In this document: piece after piece, positions 17,042 to 26,405 of the stretch
Layout: each line of letters opens with the position of its first letter
Numbering within the stretch: position 1 is the stretch's first letter
Assembly: GCF_001013475.1 (NCBI RefSeq)
Contig: NZ_JZEF01000003.1
Location: 1-64,000 of the forward strand
Direction of reading: 5' to 3'
Source: Xanthomonas arboricola pv. juglandis
GTDB taxonomy: Bacteria; Pseudomonadota; Gammaproteobacteria; Xanthomonadales; Xanthomonadaceae
Length of the DNA: 64,000 bases
Made by a program: the position numbers and the translations under genes
The notes under the pieces: model-generated
Told to the model about the DNA's origin: nothing
The model's input: only the letters and a program-made list of their open reading frames with translations
Database searches by the model: none

Positions 17042-17152
17042 AGACCCTCCCAGGTACATGTGTGAATCACGTTCAGCGATGCACCGCACAAGCACGCTGC
17101 GGCGCGTTGGCAGCAGCCTAGTCCGGTGAAGCTGTCATGGACCTGTCAGGGC

Positions 17153-17278
17153 GGGGGAATCGGGAATGGGGAATGGGGAATCGCAAGAGCGTTAAGAGCT
17201 TTTGTCCGCGAGGGCTGTTACCTTCCGGCCGCGGCCAACCGCTGTTCCGATTCCCAATTCCCGATTCTCGATTCCCCG
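17153..17278. repeat. Facing GGGAATCG arrays upstream of tctD
   Basis: GGGGGAATCGGGAATGGGGA units at 17153-17183 face CGATTCCCAATTCCCG-type units at 17248-17278. The second array ends four bases before the tctD start codon, so a folded transcript would occlude its ribosome-binding region. Confidence 0.85.
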
Positions 17279-17281
17279 CCC

Positions 17282-17983
17282 ATGCGCCTGCTGCTAGTCG
17301 AAGACAACGCCGATCTCGCCGATGCCATCGTGCGGCGCATGCGCCGTAGCGGGCATGCGGTGGATTGGCAGTCCGATGGCCTGGCGGCGGCGAGTGTGCT
17401 GCGCTATCAGAGCTTCGATCTGGTGGTGCTGGATATCGGTCTGCCCAAGCTGGATGGCCTGCGCGTGCTGGCCGGGATGCGCGAGCGTGGCGATACCACG
17501 CCGGTGCTGATGCTGACCGCGCGCGATGGCATCGAAGACCGCGTGCAGGCGCTGGATGTCGGGGCCGACGACTACCTCGGCAAGCCGTTCGATTTCCGCG
17601 AGTTCGAGGCGCGTTGCCGGGTGCTGCTGCGGCGCAACCGCGGGCAGGCCAGCGAGGTGGTGCAGATCGGCGGGTTCGTGTTCGACAACGCCGCGCACAC
17701 GCTGGTGCTGGACGGGGTGCCGATCGAGTTGCCCAATCGCGAATACCGCCTGTTCGAGATCCTGATCGGGCGCCTGGGCCATGTGGTGGGCAAAGACGAG
17801 ATCGGCAACGGCTTGTTCGGTTTCGACGACGATGCCGGGCCGAATGCGATTGAGCTGTATGTCGGCCGCCTGCGTCGCAAGCTAGCGGGCGCGCCGTTGC
17901 GCATCGTCACCGTGCGCGGCGCCGGCTACAAGCTCGAAGAAGCCGATCCGCATGCGCCGGTGGAGCCAGGCGTCGATGGCTGA
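17282..17983 (+). CDS. tctD: OmpR-family response regulator of the citrate system
   Basis: The 233-residue protein has a receiver domain (MRLLLVEDNADL, phospho-acceptor D51 in VVLDIGLPKLDG, MLTARD, conserved Lys in LGKPFD) and a winged-helix output domain (about 125-225, NAIELYVGRLRRKLAG). TctD-type regulators activate tricarboxylate uptake genes. The start is ATG 17282, directly after a GATTCCCC array, and no conventional Shine-Dalgarno precedes it. The last codons overlap the start of tctE by eight bases, so the pair is translationally coupled. It is divergent from the porin-citM operon, its likely target. Confidence 0.92.
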   Translation: MRLLLVEDNADLADAIVRRMRRSGHAVDWQSDGLAAASVLRYQSFDLVVLDIGLPKLDGLRVLAGMRERGDTTPVLMLTARDGIEDRVQALDVGADDYLGKPFDFREFEARCRVLLRRNRGQASEVVQIGGFVFDNAAHTLVLDGVPIELPNREYRLFEILIGRLGHVVGKDEIGNGLFGFDDDAGPNAIELYVGRLRRKLAGAPLRIVTVRGAGYKLEEADPHAPVEPGVDG

Positions 17984-19361
17984 GCCGCGCATGGTGGCAC
18001 CGTCGATCCGGCGCACCTTGCTGCTGTACCTGGGCAGCCTGTCGGTGCTGGGCGCGGTGGTGCTGTTCTTTGCCGCACGCGACTACGGCGAGCGGGCCGC
18101 CAACCGCTCCTACGACCACCTGCTGGTGTCCTCGGCCCTGTCCATCGTCGACAGCGTGGCGCTGGTCGGCGGCGACTGGCAGGTGGACCTGCCGTATGCC
18201 TCGCTGGACCTGCTCGGCATGGCACCGGAAGACCGCGTGTTCTACCGCGTGTTCGATGCGCAAGGCCGCACCATCACCGGTGAAGAGAGCTTGCCGTTGC
18301 CGGCGCGTGCGCCCGGCGACGAGCGCCCGGTGCTGTTCGATGCCGTCTACAGCGGCGAGCCGGTGCGCTTTGCGGTGGTGATGCATCGGGTGGCATCGGC
18401 CTCCGGGCAGGGCGAGGTGCGCGTGCAGGTCGGTCAGACCCGGCGCGCGCGCGATGCGGTGGCACGCGATGTGGTGCTCAACGCACTGGTGGCGATCGGC
18501 GTGTTGTCGCTGCTCGCCCTGGGCCTGGTGTGGCTGGGCGTGTATCGCGCCCTGCGCCCGTTGCAGCGTATCGAGCGCGACCTGTCGCGGCGCGAGCCCT
18601 CCGACCTGAAACCGCTCAGCGTGCCGGCGCCACAGGAAATGCAGTTGATGGTGACCGCGCTCAATCGCTTCATGGCGCGGCTGTCGTCCAGCAACGAAAC
18701 CCTGCGCGCCTTCATGGCCGAAGCCGCGCACCAGATGCGCACGCCGCTGGCCGCCTTGCGCGCGCAGGCGCAGCTGGCGATGGACGACGACGACCCGCGC
18801 GAGATGCAACGCAGCCTGGTGGCGATCGAGCGCAATGCCAGCCATATGAGCCGGCTGCTCAATCAATTGCTCAGCGACGCCAGCGTGATCCACCGCGCCA
18901 ACCTGCAGCGCTTTGCCACCGTGGACCTGGCCGAAGTGCTGCACCAAGCCTTGCACGAGGCCTTGCCGCGCAGCGACGGCGCACCGCGCGTGCACCTGGC
19001 GATCGACCCGCAACCGGCACTGTTGCGCGGCGATGCATTGCTGCTGCGCGAGGCGCTGAAGAACCTGATCGACAACGCCTGCAAATACGGTGCCGGGGCG
19101 CCATTGCAGGTCGCGCTCACCAGCGACGGCAGCCATCACGTGCTGACCATCGCCGATCACGGCCCCGGCATTCCCGCCGCCGAAGCCGAGCGCGTGTTCG
19201 AGCGTTTCGTCCGCGGGCCGGATGCGCCGGCCGGCGGCGCGGGGCTGGGGCTGGCCATCGTCAAGCGCGTGGTCGAAGCGCACGGCGGGCGCATCGATCT
19301 GAGCAACCGCGTCGGCGGCGGGCTGATCGCCTCGTTGCATTTTCCTGGAGGGACGCGGTGA
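17976..19361 (+). CDS. tctE: Sensor histidine kinase of the citrate system
   Basis: The 461-residue membrane kinase has two transmembrane helices (about 13-33 and 168-188) flanking a periplasmic TctE-type sensor domain. A HAMP-like stretch, HisKA with H252 in AEAAHQMRTPLAAL and an HATPase domain follow (N box NLIDNACKYG, G1 DHGPGIP, G2 GAGLGLAIV). It should phosphorylate TctD at D51. Start: ATG 17976 (MAEPRMVAPSIRR), overlapping the tctD stop. Its own TGA overlaps the ATG of the binding-protein gene (GTGATG), so three overlapping genes form one translational unit. Confidence 0.92.
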   Translation: MAEPRMVAPSIRRTLLLYLGSLSVLGAVVLFFAARDYGERAANRSYDHLLVSSALSIVDSVALVGGDWQVDLPYASLDLLGMAPEDRVFYRVFDAQGRTITGEESLPLPARAPGDERPVLFDAVYSGEPVRFAVVMHRVASASGQGEVRVQVGQTRRARDAVARDVVLNALVAIGVLSLLALGLVWLGVYRALRPLQRIERDLSRREPSDLKPLSVPAPQEMQLMVTALNRFMARLSSSNETLRAFMAEAAHQMRTPLAALRAQAQLAMDDDDPREMQRSLVAIERNASHMSRLLNQLLSDASVIHRANLQRFATVDLAEVLHQALHEALPRSDGAPRVHLAIDPQPALLRGDALLLREALKNLIDNACKYGAGAPLQVALTSDGSHHVLTIADHGPGIPAAEAERVFERFVRGPDAPAGGAGLGLAIVKRVVEAHGGRIDLSNRVGGGLIASLHFPGGTR

Positions 19362-20410
19362 TGCGCGTGCTGTTGCTGATGGTGGTCTTGCTGGCGCCGG
19401 TTGTTGCGCGGGCCGCGCCCGGCGATGTGCGGGTGTTTCCCGCGCATGGCCCAAAACAGGCGCAATTACGCGTGCAAGGCTCCACCGATCTGGAAGTGTT
19501 CGGCGCGGTCATCCAGGACTACCAGCGCCTGCATCCGGGCACCGAGGTGATCTACGAGGACGTGATCGCCTGGGATATCTACGAGCGCTATCTGCATCCG
19601 GGCAAGGCCACGGCTGCCGCCGACATGCTGATCAGCGCCAGCATGGACCTGCAGACCAAGCTGGTGAACGACGGCCACGCGCTTGCGCATCGCTCCGCGC
19701 AGACCGAAGCGTTGCCGGCCTGGGCGCAGTGGCGGCACGAAGTGTTCGGCATCAGCTACGAGCCGGTGGCGATCGTCTACAACACGCGCAAGCTGGCGGC
19801 CGCGCGGGTGCCGCGCACACGCCGGCAGTTGCTGGCCTTGCTGCGCGCGCCCGACGCGCCGCTGCGCGGCCGGGTTGGCACCTACGATGTCGAGCGCAGC
19901 GGCGTGGGCTATCTGTTCGCCACCCAGGACGGGCAGGTCGGCAGCATTGCCGGCGCGTTGCTGGCCGCGTTGGGGGCCAACCAGGTCAGGCTGGAAGAAC
20001 GCACCGGCACCTTGCTCGACCGCGTCAGCCGTGGCGAGCTGCTGCTGGCCTACAACGTGCTCGGCTCCTACGCGCAGACGCGCATCGACGCCGGCGCGCC
20101 GCTGGGCATCGTGCAGCCGCAGGACTACACGCTGGTGGCGCTACGCACTGCGGTGATCCCCAGGACTGCACCGCACGCGCCGGAGGCGCGCAGGTTCCTG
20201 GATTACCTGCTCTCGCCACGCGGCCAGCAGGTGCTCTCGCGCGAGGCGCGGCTGATGCCGATCCTGCCGGCCGCCGGCGGCCGTGGCGGCCCGGCGCAGC
20301 CGCCGTTCCGGCCGATCCCGCTTGGCCCCGGCCTGCTGGTGTATCTGGACAAGCTCAAACGCCGGCAGTTCCTGGATGCCTGGCGGGCCAGCACGCAGCC
20401 GCCGCGCTAG
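19361..20410 (+). CDS. Periplasmic solute-binding protein (AfuA/Fe3+-type fold) coupled to tctDE
   Basis: The 349-residue protein has a signal peptide (MRVLLLMVVLLAPVVARA) and a type II solute-binding fold (DLEVFGAVIQDYQRLHPGTEV, FGISYEPVAIVYNTR, LLAYNVLGSYAQ) of the ferric-iron/AfuA group. No ABC permease or ATPase is nearby. Its ATG overlaps the tctE stop, so I infer that it works with the kinase, binding citrate or ferric citrate and presenting it to the TctE sensor domain. A role as an orphan transport protein cannot be excluded. Identification as a binding protein is firm; the ligand is inferred. Confidence 0.8.
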   Translation: MRVLLLMVVLLAPVVARAAPGDVRVFPAHGPKQAQLRVQGSTDLEVFGAVIQDYQRLHPGTEVIYEDVIAWDIYERYLHPGKATAAADMLISASMDLQTKLVNDGHALAHRSAQTEALPAWAQWRHEVFGISYEPVAIVYNTRKLAAARVPRTRRQLLALLRAPDAPLRGRVGTYDVERSGVGYLFATQDGQVGSIAGALLAALGANQVRLEERTGTLLDRVSRGELLLAYNVLGSYAQTRIDAGAPLGIVQPQDYTLVALRTAVIPRTAPHAPEARRFLDYLLSPRGQQVLSREARLMPILPAAGGRGGPAQPPFRPIPLGPGLLVYLDKLKRRQFLDAWRASTQPPR

Positions 20411-20602
20411 GCGAGCGCTGACGAGCTGCGCGAACGGCCGCATGCCGGCGCGGTGCGCGCTGCCGGCCTTGGCGTGCAGGGCATGGGGGCGGCGGTTTCC
20501 ACGCACATGCTGGCTGCCCGGCAGGCCAGATGCCTGCGCAGCGGGGCGGGGGTGGATGCCCGGGCGCGGGAAACCGACACAGCCATGTGCCAGACTTGGC
20601 GC

Positions 20603-21241
20603 ATGGCCGATCTCACCATCCTCGTCGCCGACGACCACCCGTTGTTCCGTGCCGCCGTGATCCATGTGCTGCAGCAGACCCTGCCGCAAGCCGATGTGGT
20701 GGAGGCCTCCAGCGCCGCCACGCTGAGCGCCATGCTGCGCTCGCACCCACAGGCCGAGCTGGTGCTGCTGGACCTGGCGATGCCGGGCGCACGCGGCTTC
20801 TCGGCGCTGTTGCACGTGCGTGGCGAGCATCCGGACATCCCGGTGGTGGTGATCTCCTCCAACGATCACCCACGCGTGATCCGGCGCGCGCAGCAGTTCG
20901 GCGCGGCCGGCTTCATTCCCAAATCCACCCCGGCCGAATCGATCGGCACTGCGGTGGCCAGCGTGCTGGAGGGCGGCACCTGGTTCCCGCCGATGACTGC
21001 CGAGCGCTCGGAGGCCGACGCGCAACTGGCCTCCAAGCTCGCCCAGCTCACCCCGCAACAGTTCCGCGTTCTGCTGAGCCTGGCCGATGGCCTGCTCAAC
21101 AAGCAGATCGCACACGAACTCGGGCTGGCCGAGAACACCGTCAAGGTGCACGTCACCGCGATCCTGAAGAAGCTGGATTGCTACAGCCGCACGCAGGCGG
21201 CAGTGCTGGTCAAGGCGCTGGAGCCGGAAGGCGAGGGCTGA
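20603..21241 (+). CDS. LuxR/NarL-family response regulator
   Basis: The 212-residue protein has an N-terminal receiver domain (ILVADDHPLFRAAV, phospho-acceptor D57 in VLLDLAMPG, conserved Lys in FIPKSTP) and a C-terminal LuxR helix-turn-helix (LLNKQIAHELGLAENTVKVHVTAILKKLDC, about 160-195). Start: ATG 20603. An in-frame ATG at 20585 is possible, and neither has a clear Shine-Dalgarno. No kinase is adjacent. This regulator type often pairs with PAS-containing hybrid kinases, and one such kinase lies at 28836-31484, so they may be partners, by inference only. The 192 bp upstream hold nothing recognisable. Confidence 0.88.
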   Translation: MADLTILVADDHPLFRAAVIHVLQQTLPQADVVEASSAATLSAMLRSHPQAELVLLDLAMPGARGFSALLHVRGEHPDIPVVVISSNDHPRVIRRAQQFGAAGFIPKSTPAESIGTAVASVLEGGTWFPPMTAERSEADAQLASKLAQLTPQQFRVLLSLADGLLNKQIAHELGLAENTVKVHVTAILKKLDCYSRTQAAVLVKALEPEGEG

Positions 21242-21394
21242 TCGCTCCTGGTGATCGTGTGCTGCATCGTGTTTTGCGATGACGATGACGTGCTGGGACG
21301 CAGCGCCGTGCAGAACGGCGATGCAAACGCGCGATGACGCGATGGATTGATCGGTCGTGCCGTTGTCGGTGAAAGATCATTGCACGTGAGGCAG

Positions 21395-21430
21395 TGCATC
21401 GCTGCCGACGGATCGTCCGTCGGCGATGCA
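21395..21430. other. Strong hairpin between the response regulator and aldo/keto reductase genes
   Basis: TGCATCG then CCGACGGA on one arm pair with TCCGTCGG then CGATGCA on the other, with a CTG bulge and a TCG loop. It lies just past the aldo/keto reductase stop but lacks a T run, so it may protect or attenuate a 3' end. Confidence 0.6.
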
Positions 21431-21434
21431 TCCA

Positions 21435-22505
21435 TCAACTGCGTAACTGCACCTTGTAGGTGCCGTAGATGAGCTGCTGCGCCATCGGCCGGCCGATAAA
21501 GCGTTCCGGGAAGATCGGCGCCAGCGCGCTGATCCGATCCAGCCGAGCCAGGTGTTCATCGCTCAAGACAATTTGCAGCGCACCGAAGTTGTCCTCGGCC
21601 TGCTGCAGCGTGCGCGCGCCCATCACCGGCGAGACCACGGCCGGATTGCGCAAGGTCCAGGCCAGCGCCACCTGCGAGCGCGAGGCGCCCAGTTCCTCGG
21701 CGACTGCACCGACCGCATCGGCGATCTCCAGCGAGCGTGCATTGAGATGCCCGGTCGAGGCGATCACGCCCTTGCGGCTGGTCGAAACCTCGGCCGCGTT
21801 GTCGTCGGAGAGATCGGCGCGGCTGTACTTGCCGGTCAGGATGCCACCGCCCAGCGGCGACCATGGCAACACGCCCAGGCCCAGCTCGCGTGCCATCGGC
21901 AGCAACTCGTGTTCGACGCTGCGCTCGACCAGGCTGTATTCGATCTGCAGCGCCACCAGCGGCGACCAGCCACGCAGGTCGGCCAGTGTCTGCAATTGCG
22001 CCACCCGCCAGGCCGGGGTGTTGCAGATGCCGAGGTAGAGCACCTTGCCTGACTGCACCAGATGCTCCAGCCCGCGCATCACTTCCTCCGGCGAGGTGGT
22101 GAAATCCCAGGCGTGCAGATACAGCAGGTCGATGCGGTCGGTGTCGAGCTGGCGCAGGCTGGTCTCCACTGATCGGATCAGGTTGAGGCGATGATTGCCG
22201 CCTGCGTTGATGTTGTCCGGATCGCGCGCCATGGTGAACTTGGTGGCCAGCACGAAGCGCTCGCGGCGGTGCTTGAGCAGCGCGCCGAGGATGCGCTCGG
22301 AGCCGCCGTTGGTGTAGTTGACCGCGGTGTCGATGAAATTGCCGCCGTGGTCGGCATACGCATCGAAGATGCGCCTGGCTTCGTCCGCGTCCGCGCCCCA
22401 GCCCCAGTCTTCGCCGAAGGTCATGGTGCCCAGCGACAGCGGCGAGACGCGCAGGCCGGAGCGGCCAAGCAGGCGATAGTGGTCCAGCGACAGTGTCTGA
22501 CTCAT
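21435..22505 (-). CDS. Aldo/keto reductase (YajO/Tas-like)
   Basis: The 356-residue TIM-barrel NADPH-dependent reductase begins MSQTLSLDHYRLLGRSGLRVSPLSLGTMTFG. The catalytic tetrad is visible: Asp in NFIDTAVNY, Tyr in the same motif, Lys in VLATKFTM and His in LLYLHAWD. Cofactor-binding residues lie near MGARTLQQAEDN. Substrates of such proteins are carbonyl compounds; the physiological one is unknown. Start: ATG 22505 with GGGAGA upstream. It is monocistronic, with a hairpin after the stop and a repeat-rich gap upstream. Confidence 0.9.
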   Translation of the reverse strand: MSQTLSLDHYRLLGRSGLRVSPLSLGTMTFGEDWGWGADADEARRIFDAYADHGGNFIDTAVNYTNGGSERILGALLKHRRERFVLATKFTMARDPDNINAGGNHRLNLIRSVETSLRQLDTDRIDLLYLHAWDFTTSPEEVMRGLEHLVQSGKVLYLGICNTPAWRVAQLQTLADLRGWSPLVALQIEYSLVERSVEHELLPMARELGLGVLPWSPLGGGILTGKYSRADLSDDNAAEVSTSRKGVIASTGHLNARSLEIADAVGAVAEELGASRSQVALAWTLRNPAVVSPVMGARTLQQAEDNFGALQIVLSDEHLARLDRISALAPIFPERFIGRPMAQQLIYGTYKVQLRS

Positions 22506-22602
22506 GCGGTGTGTCTCCCGGTAGTGGCGTTGTGCGTGTTGCGATGCACTGTGCCGCGGGCCGCCGGGTCGGCGTGAGCCTGGTGATCCGGCATCCTTGC
22601 CC

Positions 22603-22635
22603 GATCGTCCGGATCGTCCGGATCGTCCGGATCGG
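22603..22635. repeat. Short 9-bp tandem repeat GATCGTCCG
   Basis: Three exact copies (22603, 22612, 22621) plus GATCGG. The unit shares GATCGTCCG with the 20-bp minisatellite unit at 5501. It lies in the 511-bp gap 22506-23016, which otherwise holds one palindrome and no gene. Confidence 0.85.
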
Positions 22636-22722
22636 CACCTCGGCATCGTCACGTAGGGATCCGTGCTCCTGGGGCGCGATTGAGCGACCAAGACGCTGAT
22701 ATCTGCGACTTCGTTGCAGGGC

Positions 22723-22824
22723 CCTTGCCCGCCCACCCTCGCAGGACACGCCGCAAGTACGTCCCTGTAGGCTCTTACGCGGCATCCATGCCGCGTAAGG
22801 TCCCGCGACGGTGGACGGGCAAGG
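22723..22824 (-). repeat. 102-bp imperfect palindrome, copy B
   Basis: Outer arms CCTTGCCCGCCCACC and its complement ending GGACGGGCAAGG enclose an inner perfect inverted repeat TTACGCGGCAT/ATGCCGCGTAA. It is in the opposite orientation to copy A, as read from the CGGCATCCATGCCG centre and the ACACGCCGCAAGTACGTCC segment. Its length equals that of copies A, C, F and H. Confidence 0.85.
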
Positions 22825-23016
22825 ACCAGTCGAGTTGATTGGTGCGCATGGCTTGCAATAAAACAGCCAGCAAACTGTCTGGTGCGGCGAGGGCACCGCG
22901 CCCTCGACCGCCTAGGCTGTTGATTGCATCTAAATGACGCAACGAATCGGCATCCATGCGCAGCAGCACGCGTGCACAGGCGTATCCCGCGCACTGCTAA
23001 CAATCACGCCGCGCCA

Positions 23017-25137
23017 TCAGAAATCCAGCGAATACCCCAGCGTGATGGTGCGGCCGCGCCCGGCGAAGTAGCGCAGCGGTTCGACCAGGGCCGATTGCGA
23101 GTAGTAGGTGATGTACTGCTTGTCGAACAGGTTGGATACGCCCATGCGCACTGCACCACGCGGCAACGCGTAGTTGAAGGTCGCATCCACCAGCGTGTAG
23201 CCACTGAAACGCTTGTCGGCCTCGTCGAAGGATTGGCTGAAGGCATGCTGAGCCTGCACGAACGAGGAGAGCTTCGGCGTCCACTGCGCCGACCACGAGG
23301 CGATCACCCGATTGGGTGCCACGTTGAGCCCATCCAGGCGTGCGTCCAGCTGCCCATCGTTATCGCTGTCATAGCGGCCACGGGTGTAGGCGTAGGACAG
23401 GCGCAGGCGATGTGCCGCATCCAGGCGATAGCCCAGGCTGGCGTCCACGCCCTGCACGCGGGTCTTTTCGCGGCTCATCATGAAGGCGCCGTTGATCGGC
23501 ACCACGCGCGTGCCCAGGTCCGAGTTGGACTGGAAGTAGCTCAGGTCCGCGTCGAAGGCGCCGCGCGTGAGGCGGGTGCCGGCTTCCACGCTCTTGGTCA
23601 GGATCGGCTCCAGCGTGCTCAGGCTGGCCACGCGCGTGCCCGGCGTGTTGATCGCGCGCAGCACGCGGCCCACGTCCGGCATGCCGAAGCCCTCGGAATA
23701 GCTGGTGAAAAAGCTCACACCCTCGAGCGGCGTATAGACCAGACCGGTGTTGTAGAGGGTCTGGTTGAAGTCGAGCGTGCCGCCTTCGACAGCGACCCGG
23801 TTGTAGCGCCACAGCGTCTGGTAGCTGTCGATCTTCAACTCGGCTTCTTCGCGGCGCACGCCGGCGTGCAGGGTCAGCGTGGGCAGCAGCTTGTATTCGC
23901 CCTGCACGAACAGCGACAGATTGCGGTAGTCCGATTCGGGCACATAGGTCCGCCCGGTGCCGTACAGATCCTGCTTGCCGGTGTCGGCCAGCAGGTCGAC
24001 GCCGCCGGTGAGCTTGAGCCGGCTGTCGAGCAGGTCGTCCCTGGTCAGGCTGATCTTGCTACCCCACTTGGAGGCGACCGAACGCGATTGGTCGTACAAG
24101 GTGCCGACCGGGGCGATGCGCGGGTCCTGAAACGTGGACGAGTTGTCGGCACCGAACAGCCCTTCGAATTCCTGGTTGAACACCATCGCGCTCAGCTGCA
24201 TGCCGGCCAGATCGTCATGGGTGTACGACAGGCTGGAGGTCAGCACATCGTTCCAGGGCGCGGTGCCCTGCGGGGTGCCGCGCACCGAGCTGGTGGGCAG
24301 GCCTTGCGCGCGGTTGCCGGCGACGCCGATGTAGTCGTTGTCGTTCTTGATGCGGTAGCGGTTGACGCTGACGCTCAGGCGCTGGGTGTCGGTGAGCGCG
24401 TAGCCGAGCTTGGCCAGCACGTCGTAGCTCTTGGACGTCATCAGGTCGCCCTGGGTGTTGTCGGCGCCGATCGGCCGGCCTTGTCCATCCACATACAGGC
24501 CCTGGTCGCTGTAGCTGGCCGAGAACAGGTAATCGAGCCTGTCCGAGCGGCCGTCCACGCGGTAGCGGGTCTCGACGCTGGTGGTTTCCGCACGCGTTTC
24601 GGAAGTAGGTGCGGTGGCCTGCACGTCGATGTGCTGGTTCAATGAGCCGTCCTGCGGACGCCGGGTGATGATGTTGATGGTGCCGCCGGTGGCACCCAGC
24701 CCGTTGATGGCGTTGGCCCCCTGGATGACTTCGATGCGCTCGACCATCGCATAGTCGATGGTGTGCGCTTCGCGCCCGGTGGGGCGGATCGGATTGGACT
24801 GCGGCACGCCGTCGATCAGGATCAGCGGCGCGCGCCCGCGCAGGGTTTCGCCGCTGCCGTTCATCTTGCCGCGGCTGGGCGTGTACGAGGGAATCAGGTT
24901 GGCGAGCACGTCGGAGGAATTGCTGGAGATCGTCAGCTGCTGCTGGATCTGCGCCTTGTCGATGATCAACACCGTCTGCGGCGATTCGGCCACGGTCATG
25001 TTGGAGCGCGAGGCGGCGACCACCACGGTGTCCAGCGTGTCGGTGACGTCCGATTGCGCGGACGCGGTGGCAGAGGCGAGCAGGCAGAGGGTGGCAACGA
25101 ACGGCATGCCGGCCGATCCGGAGACGGGAGATTTCAT
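23017..25137 (-). CDS. TonB-dependent siderophore receptor (IutA-like)
   Basis: The 706-residue protein has a signal peptide (MPFVATLCLLASATASAQ), a TonB box/plug start (DTLDTVVVAASRSN), plug motifs (LRGRAPLILIDGVPQ, ATGGTINIITRRP) and a barrel ending in ITLGYSLDF. Plug and C-terminal segments resemble the ferric-aerobactin receptor IutA, so a hydroxycarboxylate-type siderophore is plausible but not proven. Start: ATG 25137, as the upstream in-frame extension is not signal-peptide-like. A Fur-like box lies 70-90 bp upstream, so iron-repressed expression is expected. The gene is divergent from a LysR regulator. Confidence 0.9.
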   Translation of the reverse strand: MKSPVSGSAGMPFVATLCLLASATASAQSDVTDTLDTVVVAASRSNMTVAESPQTVLIIDKAQIQQQLTISSNSSDVLANLIPSYTPSRGKMNGSGETLRGRAPLILIDGVPQSNPIRPTGREAHTIDYAMVERIEVIQGANAINGLGATGGTINIITRRPQDGSLNQHIDVQATAPTSETRAETTSVETRYRVDGRSDRLDYLFSASYSDQGLYVDGQGRPIGADNTQGDLMTSKSYDVLAKLGYALTDTQRLSVSVNRYRIKNDNDYIGVAGNRAQGLPTSSVRGTPQGTAPWNDVLTSSLSYTHDDLAGMQLSAMVFNQEFEGLFGADNSSTFQDPRIAPVGTLYDQSRSVASKWGSKISLTRDDLLDSRLKLTGGVDLLADTGKQDLYGTGRTYVPESDYRNLSLFVQGEYKLLPTLTLHAGVRREEAELKIDSYQTLWRYNRVAVEGGTLDFNQTLYNTGLVYTPLEGVSFFTSYSEGFGMPDVGRVLRAINTPGTRVASLSTLEPILTKSVEAGTRLTRGAFDADLSYFQSNSDLGTRVVPINGAFMMSREKTRVQGVDASLGYRLDAAHRLRLSYAYTRGRYDSDNDGQLDARLDGLNVAPNRVIASWSAQWTPKLSSFVQAQHAFSQSFDEADKRFSGYTLVDATFNYALPRGAVRMGVSNLFDKQYITYYSQSALVEPLRYFAGRGRTITLGYSLDF

Positions 25138-25205
25138 CGGGCAAGGAACTCCAAGGCGCGGTCGGCACAGACGCAGCACGTGCACGGCAACGCGAAAGGT
25201 GAAGA

Positions 25206-25224
25206 TTAAATGGGAATCATTATC
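25206..25224 (-). promoter_or_regulatory. Fur box upstream of the siderophore receptor
   Basis: On the minus strand the site reads GATAATGATTCCCATTTAA, matching 13 of 19 positions of the Fur consensus, including an intact GATAATGAT half. It lies in front of a TonB-dependent siderophore receptor, as expected for Fur control. Confidence 0.8.
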
Positions 25225-25466
25225 GCCATTCTAGCAGGCGCGAGCGCCGCCACGCTGGGCATGCCGCAGCGTCGCGCGTTGCGAATGCGCGCGTTGGCAG
25301 CATCGCGGCGATGCCCGAGCCATGCGCCGCGCGTGCAGGTATCACCTGCGTCGGAAACAGGCCTGTGCATTCCTGCGGCGATGACCGCCTGCACGAATGT
25401 TGCAAGCCGCGCGCGCCGCATCTGCACGCGTCTGCGCACGCAGCGCAGCAGGCAACTGTCTATGCT

Positions 25467-26405
25467 ATGGCGACCGCCATCGAACATCGCGGCCGCGGCA
25501 TCGTGACCATCAAATTCGACCTCAACGATCTACAGGCATTCCGTGCCGTTGCCGAAAACGGCAGCTTCCGCCGCGCTGCCGAACGCATCCGCATCACCCA
25601 GCCGGCGCTCAGCCGCCGGATCGACAAGCTCGAGTCGGCGTTGAACGTCAAGTTGTTCGAGCGCACCACGCGCAAGGTCGCGCTCACCACGGTCGGGCAG
25701 GCGTTCATGCCGCAGGTCGAGCGCATGCTCGACGACCTGGACATGGCGCTGATGAGCATCGGCGATGCCGGATCCAGCCGGATGGGCACGGTGACCGTGG
25801 CGTGCGTGCCGTCTGCGGCGTACTACTTCATGCCCCAGGCGATTCACGGGCTGCATCAGCTGTTTCCGAAGATCCGCATCAGGCTGTTCGATGGCAGCGC
25901 CAGTCACGTCAGTGCGGCAGTGGCCTCCGGCGAGGCGGATTTCGGCGTCAGTTTCAGCGGCAACCTGGCACCGGAGGTCGAGTTCGAACCGTTGCTGCAG
26001 GAGCGCTATGTGATTGCCTGCCGCCGGGACCATCCCCTGTCCGGGCGCGAGCAGGTCAGCTGGCAGGAAGCCTATGGCCATGACTACATCACGCTCGACA
26101 AGACCTCGGGCAACCGGCTGGTGCTGGATCGGGCGCTGTCTGCATTCACGCCGGAGCAGCCGAGCATCTGCGAAACCCGCCACGTCACTACATTGCTGGG
26201 CTTGGTGGAGGCCGGCGTCGGCATTGCCGCCGTTCCTTCGATCGCCATGCCTTCCGGCCCGCACCCGGTGCTGGCGGCGGTGCCGCTGGTGGAACCGGAG
26301 GTGTTGCGCAACGTGGGGATCCTCAAACGCCGTGGGCGGACGCTGACACCGACCGCGCTCGAACTGGCGGAACTGGTGCGACGGATGCCCGCGCGCTCAC
26401 GGTGA
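25467..26405 (+). CDS. LysR-family transcriptional regulator
   Basis: The 312-residue protein has an N-terminal winged helix-turn-helix (FDLNDLQAFRAVAENGSFRRAAERIRITQPALSRRI, about residues 15-60) and a LysR substrate-binding domain (about 100-305). Start is ATG 25467. A GTG at 25503 (VTIKFDLNDLQAF) fits the family N-terminus equally well. Its 3' end overlaps by nine bases, convergently, with the ModA-like binding-protein gene, whose operon (citA-type symporter plus binding protein) is the likely target. Control of tricarboxylate carriers by LysR proteins (for example TcuR) is established elsewhere; here it is inferred. Confidence 0.87.
   Translation: MATAIEHRGRGIVTIKFDLNDLQAFRAVAENGSFRRAAERIRITQPALSRRIDKLESALNVKLFERTTRKVALTTVGQAFMPQVERMLDDLDMALMSIGDAGSSRMGTVTVACVPSAAYYFMPQAIHGLHQLFPKIRIRLFDGSASHVSAAVASGEADFGVSFSGNLAPEVEFEPLLQERYVIACRRDHPLSGREQVSWQEAYGHDYITLDKTSGNRLVLDRALSAFTPEQPSICETRHVTTLLGLVEAGVGIAAVPSIAMPSGPHPVLAAVPLVEPEVLRNVGILKRRGRTLTPTALELAELVRRMPARSR

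Noticed and set aside
17041-17095. Extended N-terminus of the citrate-module porin
   Set aside because: It places charged, non-signal residues before the signal peptide; the GGGAGGG and GTG downstream fit better.
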